This document shows, one piece after another, positions 46,094 through 58,487 of a stretch of 64,000 bases of DNA (position 1 is the stretch's first letter; each line of letters starts with the position of its first letter). Both the position numbers and the translations under genes were made by a program. The notes under the pieces are model-generated. The model was given only the letters and a program-made list of their open reading frames with translations, was not told the origin of the DNA and ran no database searches. This DNA is from Opeltia flavorubescens (Eukaryota; Ascomycota; Lecanoromycetes; Teloschistales; Teloschistaceae). The stretch is taken from assembly GCA_000442125.1 (NCBI GenBank), contig KE546981.1:62001-126000 (forward strand), given 5' to 3'.

Positions 46094-46990
46094 GTCTTCC
46101 ACGGTGTCATTTCCAAAGTTGAAAGAGCATGGTTGTCGCGGACATGGTGCTTGATATGCCACTCGAATCCTTCTTCTTCTACTTGACTTCTCAAAGACTT
46201 TGCTTCATCTGCATTCTCCACTTCTTCAGGGGATCGAGGAGGGATCANGATCCAGATGCGACCTTCTTCGTCAGTTCTTCCCAAAGTCTTCGATCGCCAG
46301 ATCGGCAATTGAGCGGTGTGAGCCTAGAGCTCGACATGGGCCTTTTAAAACCTGCAAGCCGCAAGCATCTGGCGCTTTAGTCTAGAATGGACTGATTTAA
46401 CGAAACTGCGTGTGGATTTGATATTTCTACACCGGACCTGGGTTGGTGAGCTTTGTCCCTTGGTTCCACATTCATGCATTCGCACACTGGATTCACAGTC
46501 AGGACAAGAACCTCCACGCTTGTATCACCGATACTCGTCTACTCGAATGAAATGATTTTACCAACTACCGAGGGTTCTTCTCCACCACGAAGCGCCCGCC
46601 TGCGGATCCTTACCGAAAAGGCGCCAAGATTTTCTGGTGGCGTGTTCCTGGCTGAGCTGAGATGTCCAACTCGGCAGGTATCTGAACGACACTATCAATC
46701 CCCATCCTTTGCTGCAGAACCGAGACAGCCAACTTCCTATGAAGCGACAGGTGTATACAATTCTCTATGGGTAGATTGGCTGTGGCTCTGGTCACCATGC
46801 ATTGTCCCGTACATTCCGACAACCACCTGCCCCGATTTCGCATTCCTTGACGTTGACCCCCATTTCAACACCTGCCATGACGTTCTAGCCACGAGCTCCC
46901 CTACCATGGTCATCGCGAAGAATATATAAAAACCGACAGTATCTTACAATCGAGACTTCGACTTTCTTTCGTTCACACCTCTTGCATATC
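46094..46990. other. Intergenic, promoter of the amine oxidase
   Basis: No gene seen. One N lies at 46248. Confidence 0.45.
46920..46930 (+). promoter_or_regulatory. TATA box of the amine oxidase gene
   Basis: The block AATATATAAAAA lies about 65 bp upstream of ATG 46991, followed by a CT-rich leader. Confidence 0.5.
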
Positions 46991-49352
46991 ATGGCCACCG
47001 CAACTGAAACCCAATTTGCTCACTTGAAGCCCAAGGATCTATCATGGAGTGCCCGTTGGGCCAGTATTGCAATTCGTGAACAATTGGTGGAGATACAACA
47101 ACCTATCACCGCTCTGGTAATATTCCATAGGCCAAGGCACTGATTGCTGGAAAAGACTAAGCAAAGGTCTAGCCCAACCCTAAGGATACTGCTCCCGGAG
47201 TCAAGGCACGCGATCAGCTCGCGCCCATTGCAAGCACAAAGTTCCACGATCAGGTGCCTTCAGACATAAGGCAGAAACGCAAATACAAAGTTGGAATCAT
47301 CGGCGCAGGTTGCGCTGGCCTTTTCACTGGCCTTGTATTTGATCATCTCAAGGATGTTTACGGCCTCGATGTTGAATATGAGATACTGGAGTCGAACGAC
47401 AACAAGCGACTTGGTGGCAGGCTATACACTCATTACTTCAACGACCCAGAAAAGAATCCTCACGACTATTATGACGTCGGTGCTATGCGTTTTCCTGATA
47501 CTGACGTGATGAGCCGGTGAGTCTAAGGCTCAGATTGTCAAAGCTGGGTGTCTCTTACATTCACTAGGGTCTTTTCTTTGTTCAATGTTTTACATATGGG
47601 GGAAAAAGCAAGCACTAAAGATGCGAAACCTGGTGATCTGGTGCAGTACTATCTCGCAGGTAAAAATACGACGGAACTCTACAATGATGAGCTTGTCGCG
47701 CTTCCAGATGGAAAATCAGACAGTACTGCCCAGACTTTCGGTGTCACTGGTCTTCCAGACAAGTATGTTTTGCTTTTGATGAATGCGTAACCCAGAAAAG
47801 CGCTTATAGCTTTAGACAAGCAAAGCAGAAACCGGGTGATATTATCGAACCTCTGATCAAAATATTCAAGGAGAAACTCGTGAAGGATCCCAAAGAAGGA
47901 TGGCAATACCTGTTGAATTATGGTGACAAGTTCAGCGTCCGACAGTACTTCCAGCAGAGGTTAGTGTTCATAGCTATTTGCTTAACACCTGCTGACATTT
48001 GGCAAGCCTGGATTTCAATACAACGGAGTGGCTTGAAACGTACAGCTAGTAAGTCATTATCTTCTGTCGGAAATTCTTCTGCTAATGGTAATAGCGGCAC
48101 ATCCTGGTATGATGAAGCTTTGAGTGAAATGATATTGGAAGATCTCAATTTCTCAGGTGACCATGAATGGTACTGTGTTATGGGCGGTTCACAAGAACTT
48201 GCAAAAAGGATGTATGCGAAGGTTGAGAACAACAAAGCCAACAGAGTTCATTTTGGTAAGAAGGTCACCAAGGTCGATAGACTCGTGACACCTTTCCAAG
48301 ATAGTCAATCGGAAGGTCAATATGAGCCACCATCGCTCTCGGTTGAAGTCGCAGACGAGGAGAAGCCACGAGTCTACAATGCCGTCTTCAATTCGGCACC
48401 TCTTGGCAATATGCAACGCATGAATCTTCGAGGCCTCAATCTCAACTGGGGAACCAAGCAAGCTATCCGATCCCTCGGCTACGGTGCGTCTTGCAAAGTC
48501 GGCATCCGCTTCAAGAAGCTGTGGTGGATCGAACACAAAAAGATCTGGCAAGGCGGTGTATCGAAAACTGACCAGCCGCTTCGCACCTGCGTCTATCCAT
48601 CCTACAACATCGATGATCCAATCGATCAGCCTGGGGTTCTGCTCGCATCGTATACCTGGTCTCAAGAAGCTCAACGCATTGGCACGTTAATCAACCAGAA
48701 GACTTCAAACGGCGAAGATGACAAGGAAGTAGCAAAAGCGGAGAAAGAGCTCAAAGCGCTCCTCATCGACAATCTCGCTCAACTACACTCATCAAACAAA
48801 GCTGAGTATGACCGTATCAAAACCATCATCGAGGAGAACTATGACACCCACTTTTCTTACGACTGGTACGCTGACCCCGGCACCACCGGTGCATTCGCAT
48901 ACTTCGGCCCTGGCCAGTTCCAGAATATGTACCCCTACATCATCCGCAATGACGGTACTCATATCATCATCGGCGAAGCCGCATCCGCGCATCACGCATG
49001 GGTTGTCGGCGCACTTGAGAGCGCTGTCCGAGGCGTGTATCAATTCCTCTACCATCTTTCGCATGATCCGAAGGTCAGTGAAGTCCTTCAGGCTTATAAT
49101 CATGATGAGGTGGAGGCGCCGTATGGGCCCTTACCGCCGCAGTTTAGCCGCACGGAGGATGTTAAGCCGTTGCTTCCTGGTGGGACGAAGGAGGAGAAGG
49201 GGGAGGAGGAGCTTAAGTATGGGAGTGCGACGGGTGAGTGGTTGAGGCAGGGGGTTTTGGCGGAGGAGATTCGGCTGGAGCAGGGGAGGGATAGGTTGGA
49301 TCCGGCGAGGGTGGAGAGGGAGCAGGTTAAGGAGTTTTTGGGCGTGGAATGA
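46991..49352 (+). CDS. FAD-dependent amine oxidase (L-amino-acid-oxidase-like)
   Basis: Six exons: 46991-47116, 47173-47516, 47568-47762, 47816-47959, 48007-48048 and 48095-49352, 702 aa. The FAD dinucleotide site is GIIGAGCAGL (83-92), and an Asn-rich acidic strand end and GGRLYTH follow. The second FAD site near the end is IIIGEAASAHHAWVVGALES. YDVGAMRFPDTD also fits flavin monoamine/L-amino-acid oxidases. It oxidises a primary amine or amino acid to imine with H2O2. No signal peptide is seen, so it is probably intracellular or peroxisomal, though the C-terminal GVE is not a PTS1. Several introns are only 46-56 nt. Confidence 0.88.
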
Positions 49353-50920
49353 GCGTTGGGGTTTGTTGAGAATGGATAAGATTTGTCTTTCTCTATTCTT
49401 GTACTTTGGGATTAGATAGACGATGAAAACGGCCTGGATTGTTACGCAAAGGATGATTTTGTTTCTTTGCAGATGAAGTTTGAGTTTTCGGTATTTGTTA
49501 GTCGAGAAGGGGGTTTCATGCTCGTTTCTTGCGAAACCTTATTCGAGGATAACAGGAGTATTTCGATGAGTATGAAGCTCTCTTTTCAGACATGTTTCTG
49601 GAGATCGATACAGCGATGTGATATGTAGCTGGAACGGATGATTTGAGGATCAAGACGGGGATGGGGGGGAAGAGTCATTGGTTTCTTGGGGATGGGGTGG
49701 GATGTGTGCGTGACTTGTATATTTAGTATATGTATGGAATGAAGAACCTCGGACGAAAGTGGATGTAACATCGATGGATTTATGAGTAAATGTGTATTCC
49801 GGGATTATGATTGGATTTTTTTTGCTTTTCTGTTTACTTTGCGGATGGGTGGGGTCTGTGTTTTTGTAGCACCTGACATAAATACGAATATACATGCTTG
49901 TACAATTTTGATAAATATCACGTATGCAACATTAGTAAGATACCAAATAGGGCTCTCTTTTACATTCGAATGATTGAAGAAGCTTATCAGATCCTTTCTG
50001 AAGGTTCTTTGGCTTATTGTTGTTGGGGAAGAAGGGAATGATGGTGGTGGTGTGTATACATATCTCATTGGTGGTGTGAGATAGAAATTTGGGTTTCGTT
50101 GAGTTATATTTGGTGGGATGGGGTGGGGTGTGGAATTTTCTTTCCACGGGGAGGTGATTGTATAGATTAGGGAGGGCGGAGGTATTATACTCTGTGTGGT
50201 TTTCCGTTTTATAGGTTTGATTCTGGATGATTGTGTAGTGAAATGTGAGTATGTTGGTGATGAATTTTGTGGCTGAGAAATATTTTTTGTGGTTTGGTGC
50301 TTTGGCTGCGTGTGATCTTGGAAATCTCTGGTGTTTTGGGATAGGGGAAGGGAGAATTTAGGTGCTTAATGGGCGATCGTGGCTGGTATTGTATCGCGAT
50401 ATGCTTTCAGGGGTTACATTGTTATGAAACTAGAACCTATGTACTCTAGATTTCCTATCCGGAATTGTGTTCTCATCTAGGGAAGGCTATGTCTGATTAG
50501 GCAGCCCCTTCTACCATTATCTAGGATGTGTGGATTTTGTAGACTAGTTAGGAGTTGTTGCCAAATTTGAGCACAGTCAACGTCATCACGTAATCATAAT
50601 GGGGGCCAGTGATAACGAAAGGGAAAGGCAAAGTTTGCCCGTCGAAAGGAACGTGTGTTATTGGCAACTACCTTACTTACTCGCTACCGATCCGCTCTAG
50701 CAGGGTTTTCAGTGACCAATTCACAGCAGCAACATCGTCTTTAAAGATCCACAATACCGCCTGTGATCTCCTGCAATCCGCATTGAAAAAGACCGAATCC
50801 TTGACACTTGAGCCCCGTACATCTGCTCAACTCCATCGAAGCCCGTTGTCCCATTTGCCTACTCTCTTGACTGAGAGTACACATCTCCTCCTTGTCATTC
50901 ATTTCGCACCCCTCCGTTGG
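49353..50920. other. Intergenic, T- and G-rich stretch
   Basis: Low-complexity T/G-rich sequence (49.6-50.3 kb). Short frames only, no gene seen. Confidence 0.45.
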
Positions 50921-51370
50921 CTAATAACCCGGGTAAGTCGTGATCTCGGCATTGCCAATGCAGACTTGAATGCTCTGATCTCGAAGTCAGCCTCGTCCTA
51001 CCGTGCAATTATTCGAGTCCCAAAAGGCAACTTACATTATTGGCATTGCAGCAGACGGTGGTCTGGGAGCATTGGGAGCTGAACTCTGATTTTTCGGGAA
51101 AGTAAAGTCGTCAGTGGCCTATTAAAAGCATGGAATACTTGTGTGTAGAGAGTAAGAGCGCTCACGGAACGAGTAACAGCTCGTGTATTTCCCCTTGTTG
51201 TCCGTGTTGCAGCAGAATGGGGTTGCGCCGTTGCTGCAGGCATTTTGTTGGCCTGGGTTGCTTGGTGGTGAAGGCTTGGGCGGTTTTGGGGGGTTGGGCT
51301 CTGCGTTGGGAGCAGCGTAGGCGGCGCTGGCGAAGAAGCCGGTCAAAGCGATGAGCTTGAAGAAATGCAT
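50921..51370 (-). CDS. Hydrophobin-like small secreted 8-Cys protein
   Basis: Three exons on the minus strand: 51370-51166, 51085-51036 and 50974-50921, 102 aa. Residues 1-20 are a signal peptide (LIALTGFFASAAYA). A Pro/Lys-rich linker (PNPPKPPKPSPP) follows, then eight cysteines in the order C-CC-C-C-CC-C, the hydrophobin order. Spacings are unusually short (7, 10, 8, 5 and about 8 residues), shorter than class I and II. Intron 1 is GTGAGC...TCAG. Intron 2 has a perfect GTAAGT donor. If it is retained, the reading ends VSCLLGLE and still has eight cysteines. It would be a surface-active wall coat or a Cys-rich secreted protein. A TATA box (CATAAAAGG) lies 126-134 bp upstream. Confidence 0.7.
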
Positions 51371-54129
51371 CCTTATTTGATTTGGTAGAGGCTTAGTTTG
51401 TTGTTGTTCGCGCAAAGAGCAGTGAATGGCTTTTGATTGCTGAGTAGTGAGTGTTGGAGTGATGATGAATGGAAGGAAAGGAAGGCCATGGACGGCCTTT
51501 TATGTTGTGTGATTCGTTTCTTGCCGGTGAAAGTATTCGATTCCCGTGCAGATTCGATCGGTCCTCCTAGCTGATGTTGTTTTTTCACGTTCACAACGCC
51601 CGCGTGGCCCAATTCAGAGAGATTAGACGACAGCGTTACATGCAGAAGGGCTGAAAGTGTTTTCGTTGCCGATCGTACACGTCTTGGGGTCGAGACTTCG
51701 GAGGAGGATGGATTCTGGGCCAATAGCAGAGGCAGCTCTTACTTTTCAGCCTTTTCATTAGGAACCCACCTGTTTGGTGTTGAAAGCCAAGACGAAATTG
51801 TCTCGATCTTCCGGTGCAATGGGTTGTATGCATCAAGTGAGGAGCCTGATGCGTTCTGCACGTTGATCTCAATGAGACATTGCCAGCGTTACTAGCTTCA
51901 GTCGCACAGTACGATCTCCTTGGTAACTCGATGCAATGCGTTGGACTCCAGTACTACCGCGCAATGGGAACTATGTACGTACGAAAATCTCGGAGGCATA
52001 CTAGGGAAATCTGGAAGTTCTTCTTGTAGAGAGACAGAACTTGGCAGTAAATATCTGTTCTTCATCATTAACATCCAGATCCATATCGTTCATGGAACGT
52101 GTGGGACCCAACCTTCGTTACAATGGTGCGCAACGGCCGAGAGATTGAGGAGGGTGTAAAGGCATGCCAATGCGTAAACCCGTGCATACTCGTGAGCATG
52201 TTACCCACCATTTGTTCAGCTAATAGTTTCTTGATCCTCCTACATGTTCCTCCCGCAGTTTTCTCCTGGCTAGTCTTGTGTGACCCAGCCTTAGATGGTC
52301 TCTGTCCGTTCGCACAGGAAAAAAGAAACAAGGCAATCAAGTGGCCAACAGGCAAAATTGCTCGGGTAATGTCAGGCTGATGAGATCGAGATTGAGAGGC
52401 AGCAAAAGCCATGTAGAAAACTCTTACGTAACAGAATCTACGATTTACGGGTCGGATCTGAGGAGCATGTCAAGATGGTTGGCTGACTATTAATTCTGAT
52501 TGAGAATAGCCATCCTTGGCATGTGTCTCGAACCAGTAGCCGAAACGACCTTTGGAAATGGATGTTGTAGACTTCAGCTTACTCGCATACACTGCCGGGT
52601 TTTTGATTGAGTCCAATGAAAAAATGTGCACTGAGGAAAAGAGTAAGGACAGCGGAACCAGCGATGATAGAGAAATAATCAACACATGGGCTGCACTTTT
52701 TAGCTCTCAAGACATTTCTTAGTCGTGAATCACAACCCAATTCTATGTTATTGGAATGACAAGTGTGGACGATGTTGCCGCAGAAAAGTTAGAGAGCTCA
52801 GGAAGCAATGGCGCAGCCACGTGGCGACCCTACTCGGAAAGAATTTGCGGGGATTCTCCGCATTTGCGGCAGCCTCATGCACCGAAAGTACTTTACAGGA
52901 CATCATCCGCCTTTTTGAGGACCCGACCTGCATGATGCAGTCAGCATACCCCAGCCTTATTTTCTACTCTGAAAATCCGATGAAGCGTCCTCGTCTGCTC
53001 GGATGTTTCCCATGTCGATTCGATCATGCCTCGAGAGCCAAGAACCATTTCCATAGATTCGTCCTAGAGCTTACCTTGAATTGATTTCTTTGTGAAAATA
53101 CCGATGCTCGAAAGTTAATCCCACTTGTGGCTCCTTCGTATATGCAGGCCAAGCAGAGAAGGCTGTAGATTGAACGATATTTGGACCGTCCACACCAGAT
53201 AAATTTCCGCGGGAGTACACATACCTGTGAGCGAAAGTATGGGCATCGTGATACAAAAAAGTTGGCCTACCCTCTCGTCTTTGATGATCGGAGACATAAT
53301 TTACTTTTGTCAAGTTGGTTCAAGATAAGTCCATTCGAGATAAAAACCTTTGTGATATGAAGAATGGTTGTCGTAATGAACTAGCGAAAGAAATGTCTTC
53401 TTGATCGACATTGATGTATATCTCGGCTCAAGGGCACTCGGCGACCTACCTGTTGGCACTTATGGTAGGCTATCTTTTTGGAAAGGGGAACCCAAGAGAT
53501 ATGATCATACGTATGATGGTACTCGAGGTACCGAGTACTCTACTGCAACCCTCGATGTTTTGCATCAAGTCTAGACCGAATAATTTTGCTTAGGAGATGT
53601 TTGTCTGACTGGGCTTTGTAGTCGCGAGGATACCCCATCCCTCGAGGCCTTGATTAAACAGCTTCATGATTTCAGTACGACGGAACGTTCAATTACACAC
53701 GAAAGAAATCTAGTAACTTGATACAAAACGACATAGGCTTCGGTGAGATCCAAAAACACAGGGGTTACCTGCCTCGAGAGTTTCCTAACCATCTCGATTT
53801 GGGTCATGTGATGACTCAGCAAAGTCGCCAGTACCCTGTTTCTTGATAACTAGTTGAGTTCCCTAGGCTCACATCATGCTCTTCATCAAATTGAAATTGC
53901 AACCACTGTTTCACAGCGTCTGTGATCGTCACTGAAACCTGCCCTGCCTCTCCCAAGTCCATGGGTCTGGAAGCGGGGCTCGTGGGGAGAATCTTATCGT
54001 GACCCTCTTGAGACGCTCTCACTGGCACGTCCAATTTATAGCTCGACTTCTGTGTGGTGCGATCGAATGCACTGATAACAGGGTTTTAAGTCCATCTCAA
54101 AGCCACCTAATTGCGCAATACAAATATGG
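51371..54129. other. Intergenic, no gene seen
   Basis: Only short frames (119 codons or fewer) without domains or clear splice partners over 2.8 kb. Confidence 0.4.
51496..51504 (-). promoter_or_regulatory. TATA-like element of the hydrophobin-like gene
   Basis: CATAAAAGG on the minus strand, 126-134 bp upstream of the ATG at 51370. Confidence 0.4.
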
Positions 54130-55913
54130 ATGACCACGGCCATAATGCTCCACTTTCCAAGCATCTTCCGAAGATTTCGCTACACTATGCTGAAAAGCGA
54201 CGATGTCAATGTTGCAAGTGTTATGCAAGATGATGACACAGGAAAGAAAGATGATAGAGTAAGATGGTCTGAGGTATCGCCTGGCTTCAATGGTTGGAGG
54301 ATCGGTTGGTGGAAACGCGACAGGTACCTTTTGCTCCTCCGTCGCTCTTTTTTTCCATGCTCTTCCATTGATTGGTCTAATTGTTGTTATGATGTAGGTA
54401 CACAGGTGCTTTACTCTTTAATGTCTTAGCTTTTGTCCTGCCTGCCTTATATGCAACTCTCTCCAAGCTATGGGTAGCCAAAATCGATACCTCGCTTGTT
54501 GCAACAACGGACAGCTATACTTACATTGGGACCGTCGCTGAGGTACTGAACGAGGGTTTGCCACGCGCTGCATGGGTCATCATTGGCGATGCATCCCTTC
54601 GATCTTGGCAGGCTCGTCTTCGTCTAGCCCACACACTGATCCTTTTTCAATCGCTCGTCGGTCTCCTAATGAGCCTTATCTTTGTGGGTGCAGCAAAAGC
54701 CTTTGCTGATTCCTTCGTACCCCAAGGGTCTCGGGAGGCGAGTATCACCTACGTTCGCTTAAGTGCATTCGTAGCCTTGAGCTCAGCTATCGAGACTGCG
54801 GTGGCGAGTGCGACAAGAGCTCTTGACAAGCCAGATGTGCCGCTGGTGATCAGTGGCGTGAAATTCCTCGTCAACATCATTCTCGATTTGCTCATCATCT
54901 CGAGCTTCCATGTTGGATCTCACACGCCCTCGGTCAACACCCAGGCTGCAATACGGCTTTCCTGCGATCTTGTCTCTGCACTATCAGGTATTATCTACTT
55001 TCTGACCGCAACACGACTTCACTCGAGCTCTCCTTCCGAGGCCCGTCAACATACGCAACCGACGCTCAAGGCGTTGATGATCCTGCTACGGCCAGGAATC
55101 GTTACTTTCGCAGAATCTGCGGTCAGAAACGCGTTGTACCTATGGCTTGTCACTGGTATCGTGGCCCTTGGCTCAAATTACGCGACAGCATGGGGTGTGT
55201 TCAACACCATCCGCTGGGGTCTGGTTATGGTGCCTGTACAGGCGCTGGAAGCAACTGCATTAGCTTTCGTTGGGCATGCATGGAGCCAATGGAGAAAAGA
55301 TGTTGGCGTGGAGAATCGGCGGCCAAAGATGGATAAGAAGAGCTTTATCAGTAGGTGTCTTCGAGTTGTGTAAGCCATGTCATGTGGCTGGGGACTGATA
55401 TATCCATTTAGCGATTGCGAGTCCTGCTCTGACCTCCGCCATCATCGCACTCGCAGTCGAGGTGCCGTTGTGTATTTTCCTCGCGATATGGGGCTCTAGA
55501 CCATTCGCTAGGTATTTGAGTGGGAATGGTGCTGTTGCAGACATCACAGCGAAGATGTGGCGAACGATCGACTGGTCAGGCATCTTTCCTCATCGTTGGA
55601 TTACGATGCTGATGAATTCGATAGGTGCTATATTCTCTATGCCCTGTCAACCCAATTCGCCACCATCTTGTTGGCAACGCGACCGAAATGGTACCTTTTC
55701 CAATCACTGCTCTCCAATCTCTTGTATGTGCTTCCTTGGGCGATTGTCTGTCAAGTCATCGATTTGAGCGAAGATGATGCCTGGACATACCACAGTCTTG
55801 TATTCGGAGGGAGTCTGGTCTTCAGCTTTTTCGCTATACTGATTGTAGATCTGGCATGGCTGTGGCGGTTGAGCAAGGGCCGGATGAGGATTGAAGTATG
55901 GAGGGGAGACTGA
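54130..55913 (+). CDS. MATE-like multi-pass membrane transporter
   Basis: Four exons: 54130-54323, 54398-55350, 55412-55574 and 55625-55913, 532 aa. About eleven or twelve hydrophobic segments are spread over the whole length after a 60-residue polar N-terminus. Codons split by introns are restored in each case (R, T and W at the three junctions). The pattern of pairs of helices and the internal repeat of two halves fit the MATE/oligosaccharide-flippase-like superfamily, but the sequence is divergent. It would export a small cationic or drug-like compound or a metabolite. The start could also be ATG 54187. An out-of-frame ATG at 54126 overlaps the start by a few bases. It has no obvious partner gene. 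Confidence 0.75.
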
Positions 55914-56708
55914 GTCGTGAAACAACTTGGTCGCAATATCAAGAGCTCTAGGGGTGATCAACGAACATGTTAACTTTTAGCACCTTTTCGATACCTCGAA
56001 TAGGGCTGAAAAGAGTTGAAGCCGTGTCGGCGATTATTACCAGCCTCAAATGTGTTTTGCCAATTCACTGTCGACCTGGAAGTGCCATTTCTAAGGAACA
56101 AGCAAAGGCTGGATTCGCTCTTCCATTGTGTGGAGCACAACTACGATGATTTTCCGGATCAGTGATGACCCGGATCGTTCCGACCTGCGACCTTTCCAGA
56201 ATTCCACATCCCGAAACTTTTTCTCCTATTCCAGCTTACATCATGCAAGTTGATCTAATCGACTTGGCTTTCGGAAATGTCGCTGTCGCGGATACCTGCT
56301 AGTTCCGTGTGCTGAGGCTTTGTCAGGAAGTGCTTTTAACATTGGCATGACTGACGTCCTACAATGGCCTGGTATGGCCTAATTCACGACCACTGTCACA
56401 TCAATGACTTCATATCGAGCTCAATGAGAAGAGACAACAACAGGCCTCCGAGAATTTGGCAAGATCCATAAGCTACCGGAAGACTCTCGGCAAGGTCAGC
56501 GAATATCTCTCATGTATCATCTGATCAAAATACTCGCGTTCTTATTCTCTCCTCCTCCGGCTCCAAGTTAAGGATATAAATCTGTCTCCTTTTACCTTGT
56601 TACAGAAAACTTCTATACTGCATCCTTTGCTTTTTCATTGAACTCCTCCCATTATCAAAAAACTTTTCGTCACTGAGCATTCTAAACGATAAAATCCGCC
56701 ACGACACC
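55914..56708. other. Intergenic, no gene seen
   Basis: Spacer between the transporter and the pseudogene. It includes a CT-rich stretch and TATAAAT near 56574 that would have served the pseudogene. Confidence 0.45.
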
Positions 56709-57717
56709 ATGACCCCAACTTGAAGGACCTCCCCCCTCCCTCATTCAGCACGAGCAGTAATCTACGACCTCGTAACAGAAACCCTATCCTACCACCCGAT
56801 CCACCCTCTCCCTATCCCAGATCCCCCGAAAGCAGAGCATCTCATCGCCGTCTACGCAATCGCCCTCTGCGCCCGCGAATTAACCTGGCCCCACCTCTTC
56901 CCCAACGAAATCTACAGCGAAAACCCCACAAAGATAATAATCCACAGCTACGACATCGCCGGCACAGTCCTTACTTCACCTCCAAACTCCCCCTACAGCG
57001 TCGGCGATGAGAAATCTATGCGCGCACCTTGCCAAGTCGTTCGGGGAATTACCGGGACTACTCTATCGCGAGGACGGGAGAATTTTGGCACTCAAGGCTA
57101 AGAAATTTATAGGGGTGGGTGGATGCGGCGACGGTGCCTTTGAGTGTGATTACGGCGTGGCAGGCGCTGTTCGTGCATGCTGGTTTCCATCGAGGGTTGG
57201 ATGACCATTCAGCGAAAGGGAAGAGGGTTCTCGTTACCGCTGCGGCGGGTGGGGTAGGCGTGTGGGTAGTCCAGCTTGCGAGGCTGGCGGGGATGTATGT
57301 CCTTGCACAGATTAGCAGTGAGGAGAATGCGGCATTTGTTGGAGGGTTAGGTGCGAATGAGATGGTGGATTATCATCGGCAGACTCTCAAGGAGTGGGCG
57401 GAAAAGCAGGGGCGGGTGGATATCGTCATTGACTGTGCGGGTGGGGAGACGCTGGAGGAGGCATGGCATGCAGTGAGCGAAGGAGGGAAATTACTCAGTA
57501 TTGTTGAGCCGCGCGAGGGGAGGCGACCGGCAGAGCTGGCGGGAAGGAGGTGGATAATTTGTTCTTCATCATGAAGCCCGATGGCGCCCAGTTGGCCACA
57601 GTTACAGGACTGATTGAGCAGAAGAAGGCAACAGCGGTAGTGGATAGTGTGTGGACGTTTGAAGAATTTGGGGAGGCTTTTGAGAGGGTGGATGGGGGGC
57701 ATGCAGGTTGTTGTTAG
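56709..57717 (+). pseudogene. Decayed quinone oxidoreductase / zinc-type alcohol dehydrogenase
   Basis: The family is recognised from the GHC-type medium-chain reductase layout: RAVIYDLVTETLSYHP start, ARELTWPHLFPNEIYS, a Rossmann block AAAGGVGVWVVQLARLAG and a DIVIDCAGGET block. The reading frame is broken. A TGA at 56721 follows four codons after the ATG. The frame then changes near 57012, 57083, 57108 and 57545, mostly in short A, T or G runs. The last part stops early at TAG 57715-57717 instead of the usual VV-x-x-K end. Without intact frame it cannot make a normal enzyme. Sequencing error is possible at the homopolymers but the neighbouring genes are clean. Confidence 0.8.
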
Positions 57718-58487
57718 TAGCATGGGGGGGTTTTCATCCTTTTCTTGGACATAGAGTCGTGGAAATACCCTACTTGGGCTAAGTGTCTCGGAGTTTCTTC
57801 GGGCTGCGTCTGTTAGCATCATTTATTAAAAACTCTGAGAAGATTGGGCAAATTATATCGTTAACTACCCACCGAACAATAATTATGTCCGATATGACTG
57901 TTAAGCGTATAGCTCTGACCGCCTTTTGAAACGAATCGATTTATGATTACGTGAGGGTTCTTGGCAACCCCTGTGGGACAAAACTTTTATCCACAATCCC
58001 GATGACGATGACTTTGCCAGGATGATCAGACAAGCTGGTAACATTCACTATATCAGATAAGCCCCCCTCTCGTTGCTGTTTGGGAGTCTAGAGATGCGTG
58101 ATTTCTCTTGTTAGTGAGACTTAATTGCCTAAGCTATGATATTCGTCGCCGCTTTTGGCATATAATTCGCTTTCAGTGTGATCTTGTTCCAGTCGCCCGA
58201 GATGATTGTCGATCAGACATCCTGAATCGTCGATACATGAATCTTCAGCACAAGCAAAGACACACTCACAATTGTGATTTATAGCTAACCGGAGACGTCC
58301 CGTCGGGTTTCCATCAAACTCTGGTAAAAGTACTCATATCTAACATGCTATGACTCATAAGAGAATTCAAAAGGTTCGTATTCTCTCTCGACTTCTTCTC
58401 CCACTATATTCTCCTACTCTGTTTCTTGACCTTTGAATACTACCGCATTGCGGTCGCCGTATTTAAAAAATAGATCCCTAATACAGC
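57718..58487. other. Intergenic, promoter of family member B
   Basis: No gene seen. A TATTTAAAAAA element lies about 28 bp upstream of ATG 58488, very close to the start. Confidence 0.45.

Noticed and set aside
56720-57010. Open Arg/Pro-rich plus frame in the oxidoreductase pseudogene
   Set aside because: It is a shifted frame of the decayed gene. The medium-chain reductase sequence is in another frame.
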